Positions 16,798 through 25,462 of a stretch of DNA of 64,000 nt are shown here, one piece after another. Made by a program: the position numbers and the translations under genes. The stretch is taken from positions 1 through 64,000 of the IMG/VR virus record IMGVR_UViG_3300033156_000272; one strand, 5' to 3'. The notes under the pieces were generated by a model. That model saw only the letters and a list, made by a program, of their open reading frames with translations, was not told where the DNA came from and did no database searches. The first letter of the stretch is position 1. Each line of letters begins with the position of its first letter. This stretch comes from a virus.

Positions 16798-18801
16798 ATG
16801 AAGAGTATTACAGACGATATAGATATAGAAAGTCTCAACAACAGAGAGCTCCTATTATTTCACTTCTTAGCTCATCAAGCATGGGGGAGGATGTATAGAG
16901 GAGAAACATCCATCTCCGAAGAAAAAATAATAGAGATCCATAATAAAATATTCAAGCAGATGCACTTTAGGAAAATCCCACATCGCGATCATAGTAGCCT
17001 CGACGCAACAGTAGAAGTGATGGAATTGTCAATACCTCCAGACCCAATAGTTCTCTCAATAACATACTATGAATACGAAGACGGCGCTCTAAAAGCCGTA
17101 GAAGATGCACTATCGATGGTCCCCGAAGATCTCGTGTATCGTGTAGAGCTCTCGTTCACCGAACCCCCGAGGGAAAAACCATATGACTTCCTCATAATGG
17201 CACACCACAACTCTGACTCTCTTCATCTAGACTTCATAATCCCCCACATAGACGAAGGATTTAAGATCGATGCCAATACAGAAACAAATAAGGCAATTCC
17301 TTCCGAGCAAGAACTCTTCGAAAAGATGGTCTCAAACTCTACGTTCGGCTGGCCACTTACAGAAGAGCGTGTGAGTTGCGTTCTGTGGGACAAAGAAGAC
17401 TCCCGCGAATCATCTGGCCTCACTTCCCTAAAGCACAAAGGACAGCTTTCTCTCGGAGCACACAAGCCCGACTTCTTTGAATACTTCCTCGACGATTCCA
17501 CCAGGGTGATATTTAAATTTATCCCGAAGGAGCGCGACTCTAAGGGGACTGGCTTCTGGCTCACGTGGGTCCCTGAAGACCAAACACCATACGTACTGAC
17601 CGAATCCGCGATTACAAAGAGCTGGCTCCCTCAGGGCGGTATTAGTGCACTTCCTCTCTGGCTAAAATCTCGGATACCAGATTCTCTGGCCTATTGGAAC
17701 ATGGAAGGAGAACGCGCACTCGACGCTAGGAAGGAACTATCGTTGCTTTACAAGATGAGCGACATAACAATATTAGAATCCCGCGACAACCACTACATTG
17801 GAATGTGTGACAATGGGAATAGGTATATAGTCAGAAACGACGAAGGACACCTCCTTACGATCGGCGCAACATACAAGAGATTTGAATTGACAGACTTCCC
17901 TCATGAGAAAGCGGTTCAAAACAAACACTTTACACTCCAACATCACAGATGGGAAGACCCTTTCCACCTAAATCAAACTTCTGTAGAACACTGGGATCTC
18001 ACCCTGGCCGGCAGGATGTACGTACTTGAACACAACCCAATTGAGTCAGAAACTATTGCGCTGCGCAGAGCACCATATAATCATCTCTGGGTTAACATGG
18101 GGAGGGGTGGCGAACAGGAAGTCCCGCCCAAGTCAGCGGGCAACCCTACGAGGAACCCGGCCTACGTAAGATTGGTTGATGAAGGCATTGCAACCATTCT
18201 CAAAGGAACCAATGGCCACATGAAGGTAGAATTCAAAGGAGAAAGTCTTAATGGAGTGTATTCTTTCGATAAAAATCCTAATGCTAATGTGTGGAATGTT
18301 AAAAAAATAGTGAGCACAAAACTATCAATTAGTGTGCCATCCTCATCGACCAACAAGCTATCATATGATCACCTCCCCGATGGCACCCTTCGCGTAACAG
18401 GTGCAATCCTGTCAGAAGGAGTATGGCACGGACAGGGTGGCACTTTCTTCTTTAGTCGCGACGTCATAACAAGAGACTATCCTCGCCTAAACCAGAACAA
18501 ATTCCCCCTCGCTGTGGGGTCACACGAGTTACCGCAAAATACTATTGATGGTTATCCCGAACAACTAGAGCTCCTGGAAGATGGCACCATATGGTCAAGC
18601 TGGATAATAACCGACAAACAAAAGGTAGTTGATGTCATCTCTGGGGACTATGAAGATGGCGGAGGATTCTCGGTGGAAGTAGATGTCATCGCCGATCCGG
18701 TCCGCGAAATAATCGAAGAAATACTACATTGGACCCGCACGAATTTGGTAGACAATCCAGCGTGTCTTGTGTGTACGGTCGATCAAGTACAAGCAACATA
18801 A
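16798..18801 (+). CDS. Capsid maturation protease fused to two LigD phosphoesterase-like modules
   Basis: 667 residues; start at 16798 with GGAGG upstream. Residues about 120-140 (DFLIMAHHNSDSLHLDFIIP) and 380-420 (FTLQHHRWEDP, then VEHWDLTLAGRMYVLEHNP) both match the signature of the LigD 3'-phosphoesterase fold (F-x-x-x-x-H and HxDLxL). A third part (residues about 560-640) resembles the XkdF/S78 type prohead protease: AVGSHELPQN gives the His, DGGGFSVEVDV the Ser. It precedes the scaffold and capsid genes, as expected for the protease. Whether the ligase-type domains are active or merely structural is unknown. Confidence 0.65.
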   Translation: MKSITDDIDIESLNNRELLLFHFLAHQAWGRMYRGETSISEEKIIEIHNKIFKQMHFRKIPHRDHSSLDATVEVMELSIPPDPIVLSITYYEYEDGALKAVEDALSMVPEDLVYRVELSFTEPPREKPYDFLIMAHHNSDSLHLDFIIPHIDEGFKIDANTETNKAIPSEQELFEKMVSNSTFGWPLTEERVSCVLWDKEDSRESSGLTSLKHKGQLSLGAHKPDFFEYFLDDSTRVIFKFIPKERDSKGTGFWLTWVPEDQTPYVLTESAITKSWLPQGGISALPLWLKSRIPDSLAYWNMEGERALDARKELSLLYKMSDITILESRDNHYIGMCDNGNRYIVRNDEGHLLTIGATYKRFELTDFPHEKAVQNKHFTLQHHRWEDPFHLNQTSVEHWDLTLAGRMYVLEHNPIESETIALRRAPYNHLWVNMGRGGEQEVPPKSAGNPTRNPAYVRLVDEGIATILKGTNGHMKVEFKGESLNGVYSFDKNPNANVWNVKKIVSTKLSISVPSSSTNKLSYDHLPDGTLRVTGAILSEGVWHGQGGTFFFSRDVITRDYPRLNQNKFPLAVGSHELPQNTIDGYPEQLELLEDGTIWSSWIITDKQKVVDVISGDYEDGGGFSVEVDVIADPVREIIEEILHWTRTNLVDNPACLVCTVDQVQAT

Positions 18802-18811
18802 TGGTGATATT

Positions 18812-19153
18812 GTGAGATATAGGTGTCTCCTCCAAAAGCGCACGGGCAATAACAAGAAACTCCGGATAGTGCCGGTAGTTGAAATATATAGTATATCAAA
18901 GCCGGAACTTCACAGATATCAATCTCTCGGAGTAAACTTCACAAATATAACAAAAGCTCTTCGTGTCCAAGGAATACAAAATTGCCTCCTCATAGAACCA
19001 TTCCTAGATGATAAATGGTTCAAGTATGCAATGCTCATATATGAAGATGGCCGCAACACTACAACAGAAGGAATACTCGAACTTTGCGACTTAATGGACG
19101 AAAGGACCAACAAGGAAGAGTCTTCGGCTATCGGTGTGATATGCCCGCAGTAG
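18812..19153 (+). CDS. Hypothetical head-region protein
   Basis: 113 residues from a GTG start; ATGGTGATATT before it is the ribosome site. Mixed helix and strand (RIVPVVEIYSISKPELHRYQ, ALRVQGIQNCLLIEPFL). It follows the protease gene and precedes the scaffold, with no family recognised. The 141 bases after it hold a two-hairpin element and no gene. Confidence 0.5.
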   Translation: MRYRCLLQKRTGNNKKLRIVPVVEIYSISKPELHRYQSLGVNFTNITKALRVQGIQNCLLIEPFLDDKWFKYAMLIYEDGRNTTTEGILELCDLMDERTNKEESSAIGVICPQ

Positions 19154-19202
19154 CGATATTGGGTGGTTGTGTGACAGACATCAAGAAATAATATCACGAT
19201 CC

Positions 19203-19259
19203 CAGGTAAGTCGCGGAACGCGCAGGCGTCAATAATGTAAGAGTGTCGAAGACACTCTT
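19203..19259 (+). ncRNA. Two-hairpin element, copy A
   Basis: A mini-hairpin CGCG-GAA-CGCG (19212-19222) is followed after 16 bases by a perfect 9-bp hairpin AAGAGTGTC-GAA-GACACTCTT (19239-19259). Related elements are at 40171-40223 and 52078-52137. It lies between the 18812 gene and the scaffold leader, so it may act as an RNA terminator, processing site or small RNA. The RNA class is not recognised. Confidence 0.5.
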
Positions 19260-19294
19260 GGATGGAAGATTATATTTTAGAGGAGTGTGATAAA

Positions 19295-20398
19295 ATGCCC
19301 TACCCGAATGAACACGCAGCAAGAATAAACGATCCGGATAAGTATGATTCTATTCGCAGAGAGAACGACCATTTTGGTTCTGGTATAGATGTTATATGGG
19401 GGATTATAGATGGTAAGGCTGAAATACAAGCTATTAGGTTCGACAAAAATAAATTTACGGTTTCTGAGGCAAAAAAGTGGCTTCGTGATCACGATTTCTC
19501 TCCTATCTTATTTGAACCTGCTAGTGCAAGTCAAGGTTTATCGGAAAATGTAATTACTGCCCTCCCCACACAGGTTAAATACGGTGTTCGTCATAGTAAT
19601 ATTGTTAGTATGACTAAGAACGAAAAACCCCTAAAGGTTAGTGGATGTGAACTCGCACAAGTTATCCTAGTACCAAAGGGCTTCCAGGCTGAATCATTTA
19701 CAGAGGGGACCACTACTGTTGACACCGTTGATTTCCCTCCGAACCTATATCCATCTCCAGATTCAGAGAAGCCTTTTGTAATACCAGGAGCAAACTTTGA
19801 TTATATCGAGTTCGTTCCGCCAGGCTTCAAGGAGGAGTCTAAAATGGCAGACAACCCCGAAGGTGCGCCGGCCCCAGAGGATGCTCCGACTGAGGTACCA
19901 CCTCAGAAAGAGACCCCTACCAAGGAGCCAGCGGCCACAGAAAATATATCTGAGGAACTCTCAGCCGCCAACGCGAAAGTAACTGAGCTCGAAGCTGCAC
20001 TTGCAGTTAAAGTTGATGAGCTTGGAATACTTCGCAAGGAACTTGAGAGCACCCAGAAAGAACTTTCTGAGTTGCAGAAATTGCAAAAGGAAGCTCAGGA
20101 AGCTAGTAGGCAGGAGCAACTCTCTGCACTTGCCGAAAAGCGCATAGAAGCAGGAATTGTTGGTCGTGAAGATCTCGACAAAGAGATTGTGCGACTTGGA
20201 GCACTCAGTGATGAGACACTCGCAGTTCTTGAAGAAGACGCCGACCACCTCTTGCCCGAGACGGAAGGAGATCCGGTTGAGCTGTCTGGAGTACCGCCTG
20301 TTGACGAAACTGACGAAGATAAAGCCCGTGAGGACTTTCGCGAGTTAGTGTTCGGACATAGAGGGGCCCCAAAAGATAAAGACGACAAACCGGAGTGA
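19295..20398 (+). CDS. PYPNEHAARI-domain protein with scaffold tail
   Basis: 367 residues; the ATG at 19295 has GAGGAG eight bases upstream and is preferred to 19262. The N-terminal 85 residues (MPYPNEHAARINDPDKYDSI, FDKNKFTVSEAKKWLRDHDF) match a module common in phage head proteins and prohead proteases. A linker with Pro/Glu-rich sequence follows, then a coiled coil (LEAALAVKVDELGILRKELE) and an acidic end typical of scaffolds. An internal start at 19844 probably yields a separate scaffold. Confidence 0.65.
   Translation: MPYPNEHAARINDPDKYDSIRRENDHFGSGIDVIWGIIDGKAEIQAIRFDKNKFTVSEAKKWLRDHDFSPILFEPASASQGLSENVITALPTQVKYGVRHSNIVSMTKNEKPLKVSGCELAQVILVPKGFQAESFTEGTTTVDTVDFPPNLYPSPDSEKPFVIPGANFDYIEFVPPGFKEESKMADNPEGAPAPEDAPTEVPPQKETPTKEPAATENISEELSAANAKVTELEAALAVKVDELGILRKELESTQKELSELQKLQKEAQEASRQEQLSALAEKRIEAGIVGREDLDKEIVRLGALSDETLAVLEEDADHLLPETEGDPVELSGVPPVDETDEDKAREDFRELVFGHRGAPKDKDDKPE
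19844..20398 (+). CDS. Nested scaffold protein (internal in-frame start)
   Basis: 184 residues in the same frame as the larger gene. A strong ribosome site AAGGAGGAG (19829-19837) stands seven to eight bases before ATG 19844. The product begins MADNPEGAPAPEDAPTEVPP and contains the coiled coil and acidic C-terminus. This matches the lambda C/Nu3 arrangement, where the scaffold is made from an internal start of a larger protein. The internal site is visible; its use is inferred. Confidence 0.6.
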   Translation: MADNPEGAPAPEDAPTEVPPQKETPTKEPAATENISEELSAANAKVTELEAALAVKVDELGILRKELESTQKELSELQKLQKEAQEASRQEQLSALAEKRIEAGIVGREDLDKEIVRLGALSDETLAVLEEDADHLLPETEGDPVELSGVPPVDETDEDKAREDFRELVFGHRGAPKDKDDKPE

Positions 20399-20403
20399 GA
20401 TAA

Positions 20404-20799
20404 ATGGCTCTTGGAGATATAGTCGTGGCTGGTCAGGCGCCAATGCTTATACTGACACCCGCTGATGCGAAAGTGGGTGTGGATGTCGCAATTGGTGATG
20501 TGGTCAAGTACGACACAGATGGATGGCAGGTTGCGGCTGCAGCAGATGTTGCTGGTCAGCTCGCAGTTGCCTTGGATGCAGTAGTCATTGCGGATACTGA
20601 CAGGACTATGCGTGTTCTGTTGATAGGTACCGTTGTGGTGAAAAAGACAGCTGGCGCTGCAATTGCAGGTGGCCAGGCTGTAGAAGCAGGTGCCACTGGT
20701 GCTGTAATTGCGTGGGGAGGTATAAATGCCATCGTTGGTCTTTGCACTGAACCAGCTCTGCTTGCAGATACCGTAGTGGAAATACAGACGAGGTTCTAA
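20404..20799 (+). CDS. Probable capsid decoration (cement) protein
   Basis: 131 residues of beta-rich sequence, Ala/Val/Gly-rich (ALGDIVVAGQAPMLILTPAD, VVKYDTDGWQVAAAADVAGQ, AGGQAVEAGATGAVIAWGG). It resembles DUF2190-type and other trimeric capsid-cement proteins of phages, which bind at the capsid's threefold sites. It lies between scaffold and capsid genes, the standard position for such a protein. Confidence 0.65.
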   Translation: MALGDIVVAGQAPMLILTPADAKVGVDVAIGDVVKYDTDGWQVAAAADVAGQLAVALDAVVIADTDRTMRVLLIGTVVVKKTAGAAIAGGQAVEAGATGAVIAWGGINAIVGLCTEPALLADTVVEIQTRF

Positions 20800-20813
20800 G
20801 GAGTGTGAAATGA

Positions 20814-21623
20814 ATGGGAAAAATTCTAGAACCAACAGATTTGTCGGATATAATGAAACCCGAAGTCATCGTGGAGGAAATTGTAGGTCTTGCAAGACCT
20901 ATGTACGTTCTCAGAGCGTTGTGTAAGGTTTTCCAGTTGGATGAACTCGAGGCAAAAGTGCCAACTGCCACCAAATTTACTGGACAGAAGAAAGTAAAAC
21001 CTATGGAAAAGGTCAAGCTGGACAGTTCTACCTGGGGAGAAATTCCTGTAGACTGCTACAAAAATTGTGTCAACTTTGCACTGGCATTTGAGACCACACA
21101 GAAGTCCAGGTGGGATCTAATACGCATCCAGGCGGATGAATCTGCGAAGACCATTGCACGAATGGAAGATGAGGATATACGTGATGTACTTGTTACTCTC
21201 GTTGCCATTGCTGGTAGCGATTGGAAAACGTCATCAAACGATCCCATGGTTGATATCATGGCTGCCATAACCGCTATCATCGATAATGGTTATGACGCAG
21301 ACAAGATAGCAATGTCGGGTTCTGCATATGCTGCAATGGTATCAAATCCGAATATCAAGAACACTTTCGAAAGAGGTGCCTTGGTGTCTGGGAAGATACC
21401 ATCAATAGCTGGACTGCAGGTCTTATATTCTTCGACCATAACTGCTAAGGAAGCTTATGTTGTCGATAGTATGCACTGTATACTGTTGGCGGACGGGCCC
21501 GCAGCCAAGGAAGACTATCATGGAGAAGGAAGCTTCATGCAGGGTTTTGCTGTTGCGAAGTTCCTCGATGTGGTCAAGATAAATGACGACGCTGGACGTA
21601 GAATAACCGGAATTCTGCCGTAG
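20814..21623 (+). CDS. Major capsid protein, HK97 fold
   Basis: 269 residues. Position after scaffold and decoration genes, and visible HK97 features: an N-terminal arm, an E-loop-like region rich in Lys and Thr (TKFTGQKKVKPMEKVKLDSS), a long spine-type helix (KTIARMEDEDIRDVLVTLVA) and a P-domain with PMVDIMAAITAIIDNGYDAD and KIAMSGSAYAAMVSN. The small size is like those of some compact HK97-type capsid proteins and encapsulins. It ends with a beta-rich A-domain. Confidence 0.8.
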   Translation: MGKILEPTDLSDIMKPEVIVEEIVGLARPMYVLRALCKVFQLDELEAKVPTATKFTGQKKVKPMEKVKLDSSTWGEIPVDCYKNCVNFALAFETTQKSRWDLIRIQADESAKTIARMEDEDIRDVLVTLVAIAGSDWKTSSNDPMVDIMAAITAIIDNGYDADKIAMSGSAYAAMVSNPNIKNTFERGALVSGKIPSIAGLQVLYSSTITAKEAYVVDSMHCILLADGPAAKEDYHGEGSFMQGFAVAKFLDVVKINDDAGRRITGILP

Positions 21624-21645
21624 AGCAGTTAAGCGGTGAATGAAT

Positions 21646-22059
21646 ATGGCGGTAAGTGTCTCTGACGTACGAACACACCTCAATGAGATAAGTGAAGCTC
21701 AACTTGCATCTACAAAAATAGCTCAAAGCATATTGGATGCCGAACAAACAGCTTCAACTATCGGAATACCGGTTTCTCATTTTGATCGTTTTGTCAGAGC
21801 ACTTACCGCCTACAACTCTCTTAACTTTGCATTTATATACAATCACATCAAGGTCGGACAAGTAGATGTGCGCAGGGACTGGGAGCATGTTCTATCTCTC
21901 CTAAAACAGGAGGTCGATGAAATACTTTCAGAATGTTGTCCAGGAGCACTGGATACAGCACTTTTCACGGATTCAACCCCCATGTTCGACGAAAGACCTA
22001 CTGATCCCTATGAAGAGAGCGAATGTGGTAATTGTTGTCTTGTAAATAGGGGTTGCTAA
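21646..22059 (+). CDS. Head-tail connector or adaptor protein
   Basis: 137 residues; ATG 21646 is chosen, since GGTGA stands four to eight bases before it. Long helices (EAQLASTKIAQSILDAEQTA, VLSLLKQEVDEILSECC) fit an adaptor ring of the gp6/gp15 type that sits under the portal. The C-terminus is cysteine-rich (ECGNCCLVNRGC). It lies directly behind the capsid gene, the usual place of connector genes. Confidence 0.5.
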   Translation: MAVSVSDVRTHLNEISEAQLASTKIAQSILDAEQTASTIGIPVSHFDRFVRALTAYNSLNFAFIYNHIKVGQVDVRRDWEHVLSLLKQEVDEILSECCPGALDTALFTDSTPMFDERPTDPYEESECGNCCLVNRGC

Positions 22060-22083
22060 TAAACACCAAAAACTGGTGGTATC

Positions 22084-22572
22084 ATGCCCGACGTAAGAGT
22101 CACCGTAATGAGCAATGCAGCTGCATTCATTAAGTCGTTTTTTGACTACCAAGGTCAATTGGGCGAGGCAGTAGCTCATAAGGGTGCTGAAATTTGTCGT
22201 GGTTATTTTGATACTCGAGGGCCCAATGGTTCTTGGCCCAAGAATCATCCATTTACCATAGAGCAAAAGGGGCATAGTCGTGTTGGTGTTAATAAAGGAC
22301 ACCTAAAAGACTCTTATCATGCAACGAAAATTATGGATACTTGGGTAATTGCTTCTAACAATCCTATCGCGGCCATATTTGAATTTGGTGCAGTCGTTAA
22401 TGTTACATACAAGTCTCGTATATGGCTGGCTGCTCACGGGTTGCCATTATCTGGGAGCACTAGGAGCCTGATAATTCCAGCGCGACCGGTGATAGAGCCC
22501 ATGAAGAAAGAGCTCAAAGGAACATTTCCAATTATACACAGTGCAACATATGCAAGAGTAAAGTTCTATTAA
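22084..22572 (+). CDS. Tail completion / neck protein, HK97 gp10-like
   Basis: 162 residues. The segment KGAEICRGYFDTRGPNGSWP, followed by LKDSYHATKIMDTWVIASNN and a helical end, has the layout of HK97 gp10-like or phage Mu G-like neck proteins. In related phages this protein closes the head-tail joint. The sequence similarity that can be judged by eye is limited, so position carries much of the weight. Confidence 0.55.
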   Translation: MPDVRVTVMSNAAAFIKSFFDYQGQLGEAVAHKGAEICRGYFDTRGPNGSWPKNHPFTIEQKGHSRVGVNKGHLKDSYHATKIMDTWVIASNNPIAAIFEFGAVVNVTYKSRIWLAAHGLPLSGSTRSLIIPARPVIEPMKKELKGTFPIIHSATYARVKFY

Positions 22573-22585
22573 GGAGGAAGATATT

Positions 22586-22795
22586 ATGACAGACATAGTG
22601 GGAGATATAATAGATAATACAAAAGAGGATATTATAGAAGGTGCAAGTGAGATATCGAACAAAATAGTTGATGATGCTACCGAAGAAGCGGAAAAGATGC
22701 TCAATAAGTTTATGCGCAACCATCCCAGACTCTGGAAGGCCATTGCAATATTAATAGTTGCTGCTGGTTTCGCCATCACTTACTTCCTAACGTGA
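22586..22795 (+). CDS. Small protein with C-terminal membrane segment
   Basis: 69 residues: an acidic amphipathic helix (IVGDIIDNTKEDIIEGASEI) followed by one membrane span near the end (AIAILIVAAGFAITYFL). AAGGAGG precedes the ATG. It lies within the neck genes. A single-span protein here could be a lysis accessory protein or a membrane anchor. Function unknown. Confidence 0.5.
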   Translation: MTDIVGDIIDNTKEDIIEGASEISNKIVDDATEEAEKMLNKFMRNHPRLWKAIAILIVAAGFAITYFLT

Positions 22796-22799
22796 TAAG

Positions 22800-23987
22800 A
22801 TGACAGAGGCATACTTCCACACAGATAACACTGCCCTTGATACGACAAGGATATTTACTGAAGGTTCTATCTATGTTACTGGGAGATTTAAATTGGATGT
22901 TGAAACAGTAAGGAACAATTGTCTTCTGGAGATAATAGTATTCGATAAGATGAAAAATGAGCTTGGCACACTATTTTCATCGGTACAAGACTTTGCGCTC
23001 GGGTATAATGTATTTGATGTTGTACTTGTCCATGGGAGCAGACCATTTTACACCCCTCCATGTAATAATGTGTATACGTTCAGATTCAAGATTACATCAT
23101 CCGATCCAATCGAATTCGTGCAGATTGATGATTATAACGTTCAAGTTGTTAACTCAGCTCCGCAAGAACTCATACCTGGTTTCCGTGGAGTATTTGAAGG
23201 GCTCTCCGGGATGCACAAACAATTTATTCGTGTGAGAGAAACATACGAGAACGCCGATGGCTATATGGATCGTGTCTCGAGCGACGAAGAAATCATCACT
23301 GGTATCTTTGTGATCCCGAGTAAAGTAACTGCTCCCCAACCTGAAGGTGGTGTTGACAGTGATACCGAGTGGCTATATACCAAATGTCAGGTAAAGAAAG
23401 ACGACATAATATACCCTCTCGATTATTCCGAATCACGTGAAATGGTATCTTTCATTAATGGCAACTATGATGAAGGGGGAACTTCTGCATGGAGTCATCC
23501 TGAAATGGCCTGTGATGGAGATGAATATACTACAGCGAGTATACTGTCTCCTGACGCACCTGGAAACTTCTGGTTAAAAATACTAACACCAGATACTTTT
23601 AATGTTGATGAAACGATTACCAAGGTTGAGATAGGTGCAAAGCATGTTGTTGCGGGAGCGAAGGCAAATGCTTCTCTGACACTGCTTATTGGTTTACAAC
23701 CAGGAAACTCATACGACTTTACTCCGGTATCACCAAATGTCGTCCCTGAATTTAAGTTTGTAGATGTTACACTAGATCCCATTGCTCCTGATGTGTGGAC
23801 ATTCAAAGATATTGATAATATTAGTGTTGTATATGAAATTGTTCATCCATTACAGGTTGAAGTGTTATTGTATGAAGTATTTATTCGAGTGACTACTGTG
23901 CGCAATGGTTCAAAATATAAAGTTACAAGCGTTCACGATTATGGTGATATATTGCTGTGTGAAGTGGTGAAAATACATGCTGAGTGA
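22800..23987 (+). CDS. Large neck/tail protein with beta-sandwich domain
   Basis: 395 residues. Three beta-rich parts are visible: an N-terminal sandwich (ALDTTRIFTEGSIYVTGRFK), a middle part with VRETYENADGYMDRVSSDEE, and a third with ETITKVEIGAKHVVAGAKAN that resembles a domain of the next protein. It starts right at the stop of the membrane protein. Position between neck and tail sheath suggests an adhesin-bearing tail collar or tail terminator. Function is inferred. Confidence 0.5.
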   Translation: MTEAYFHTDNTALDTTRIFTEGSIYVTGRFKLDVETVRNNCLLEIIVFDKMKNELGTLFSSVQDFALGYNVFDVVLVHGSRPFYTPPCNNVYTFRFKITSSDPIEFVQIDDYNVQVVNSAPQELIPGFRGVFEGLSGMHKQFIRVRETYENADGYMDRVSSDEEIITGIFVIPSKVTAPQPEGGVDSDTEWLYTKCQVKKDDIIYPLDYSESREMVSFINGNYDEGGTSAWSHPEMACDGDEYTTASILSPDAPGNFWLKILTPDTFNVDETITKVEIGAKHVVAGAKANASLTLLIGLQPGNSYDFTPVSPNVVPEFKFVDVTLDPIAPDVWTFKDIDNISVVYEIVHPLQVEVLLYEVFIRVTTVRNGSKYKVTSVHDYGDILLCEVVKIHAE

Positions 23988-25008
23988 TTCTCAAAAGAAG
24001 TTCATATATCAGAACATGCCGAGTACAGCAGAATATCTAACAGAGAATGCTGTATATCCCACTGGTGATGATGCTATTGAAAATCATCCCCATGGTTCGT
24101 CTTCCAATTATAGTTGTGTTGATGATGATTTCCCAGATGAGGGAGATACTTATATTTATCCTCCGGGTGTTGTTGGTGATTTTAGCAAAGATATATACAC
24201 TATTGGTAGTGGCTTTGGTAGTGGAGATATTACGAAGGTTACTGTATACTGTCGTGTGAGAAAGGATCAACATTCTGCAGGTGCTCATGCTAATTTTGGT
24301 ATTGATATTGATGGAAGTGAGTATACAATGGGATATTTCGTTCCAACGGGTGAGTGGATAACATATACAAAATCATGGACTGCTAATCCTCATACGGCAT
24401 ATGATTGGAACTGGAACGATATTGCTAAAATCAAACTTCTCGTGCAATTACAAACTCCTGATACTGGTAGGATGATGTGTACACAGCTATATATGGTAAT
24501 TACGCATACTGGGAAGAATATTTCCTTCCGGAAGAGATACGCAAACCAGTGGGAGCTTGAACACAATAACGATGAGGAAATAACATATCCTGTGATATTA
24601 CTCAGATATAGTACTCAAGATGATGCAAAGAATCCACTCGACGAACGCAGGTGGACGGACGAAAACTCTGATGATACTGTTACAATAGGGTATGGTGCTG
24701 AATCAAAATCGCGTCTAATAATTGATGTAGTCTCACCGATGGTTAGTGTTGTGGGGAGAACATTAGCAGCAACTCGTGTAACGGATATGATGGCTAATCT
24801 CATATGGAAGTGGCTTAAGCGCCATGTATCACGTACTGATATGTCCTGTAATGATGTGAGTGACATAGTAGATCTTGATAATCTCATGCCTGGTCAGAAT
24901 ATCTCCAGGAAGAGAATTATTGCATTCGTAGTTCATAATGTTATCACTGAAAAGATAACTACTGAACAGCTAACAGATGTAAACTACGAGGTGGAAATAG
25001 ATGACTAA
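23977..25008 (+). CDS. Neck/tail terminator-like protein with inserted beta-sandwich
   Basis: 343 residues, overlapping the gene before it by 11 bases. The insert GDITKVTVYCRVRKDQHSAG, FGIDIDGSEYTMGYFVPTGE is related in pattern to part of the 22800 protein. The flanking parts (DMMANLIWKWLKRHVSRTD; VVHNVITEKITTEQLTDVNY) are closer to tail-terminator proteins of contractile-tail phages. It is therefore a candidate for the tail terminator with an added surface domain. Confidence 0.45.
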   Translation: MLSDSQKKFIYQNMPSTAEYLTENAVYPTGDDAIENHPHGSSSNYSCVDDDFPDEGDTYIYPPGVVGDFSKDIYTIGSGFGSGDITKVTVYCRVRKDQHSAGAHANFGIDIDGSEYTMGYFVPTGEWITYTKSWTANPHTAYDWNWNDIAKIKLLVQLQTPDTGRMMCTQLYMVITHTGKNISFRKRYANQWELEHNNDEEITYPVILLRYSTQDDAKNPLDERRWTDENSDDTVTIGYGAESKSRLIIDVVSPMVSVVGRTLAATRVTDMMANLIWKWLKRHVSRTDMSCNDVSDIVDLDNLMPGQNISRKRIIAFVVHNVITEKITTEQLTDVNYEVEIDD

Positions 25009-25447
25009 AAAGGAAGCAACTGCAAAAACAACCGTTCAGCTGTTTTCCGTAGGCAAAATCTTGCAGAGAGGTGATACTGCAATTGTCGAGGCAGATCTCC
25101 CAGAAATCAAGAAAGCTGCCGAAATAGGCTTAATTAAGCTCGCGGAAATAAAGGCTGAAAGGCCCAAGAAGGAATTTCCTAAGAAGGAATTTCCTAAGAA
25201 GGAAGTTACTAAGAAGGAAGTTACTAAGAAGGAAGCACCCGAGAAACTGGCTCCTGCAGAGGAAGAAACTCCTAAAGAGGAAGAAACTCCTGTAGAAGAG
25301 CCCCCAAAAGAAGAAGCTCCCGAAAGTAAGAAGAAATCTTCAGGCAAAAAGAGAGCGGAGTGCCCAACATGTGGGAAGAAATACTACGACCTCAGTAAAC
25401 ACAACTGCCCCAAAGTTGAAGAGTCTTCTGAAAAAGACAACAAGTAA
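25001..25447 (+). CDS. Lys/Glu-repeat protein with C-terminal zinc finger
   Basis: 148 residues. An N-terminal folded part (VQLFSVGKILQRGDTAIVEA) is followed by five imperfect pentapeptides (KKEFP, KKEVT) made by 15-base tandem DNA repeats at about 25165-25240, then a Pro/Glu/Lys linker and a C-terminal finger (CPTCGKKYYDLSKHNC). It stands immediately before the tail sheath. The finger may bind zinc; the role, perhaps tail assembly or DNA contact, is unknown. Confidence 0.5.
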   Translation: MTKKEATAKTTVQLFSVGKILQRGDTAIVEADLPEIKKAAEIGLIKLAEIKAERPKKEFPKKEFPKKEVTKKEVTKKEAPEKLAPAEEETPKEEETPVEEPPKEEAPESKKKSSGKKRAECPTCGKKYYDLSKHNCPKVEESSEKDNK

Positions 25448-25462
25448 GAATAGGTGATATAA

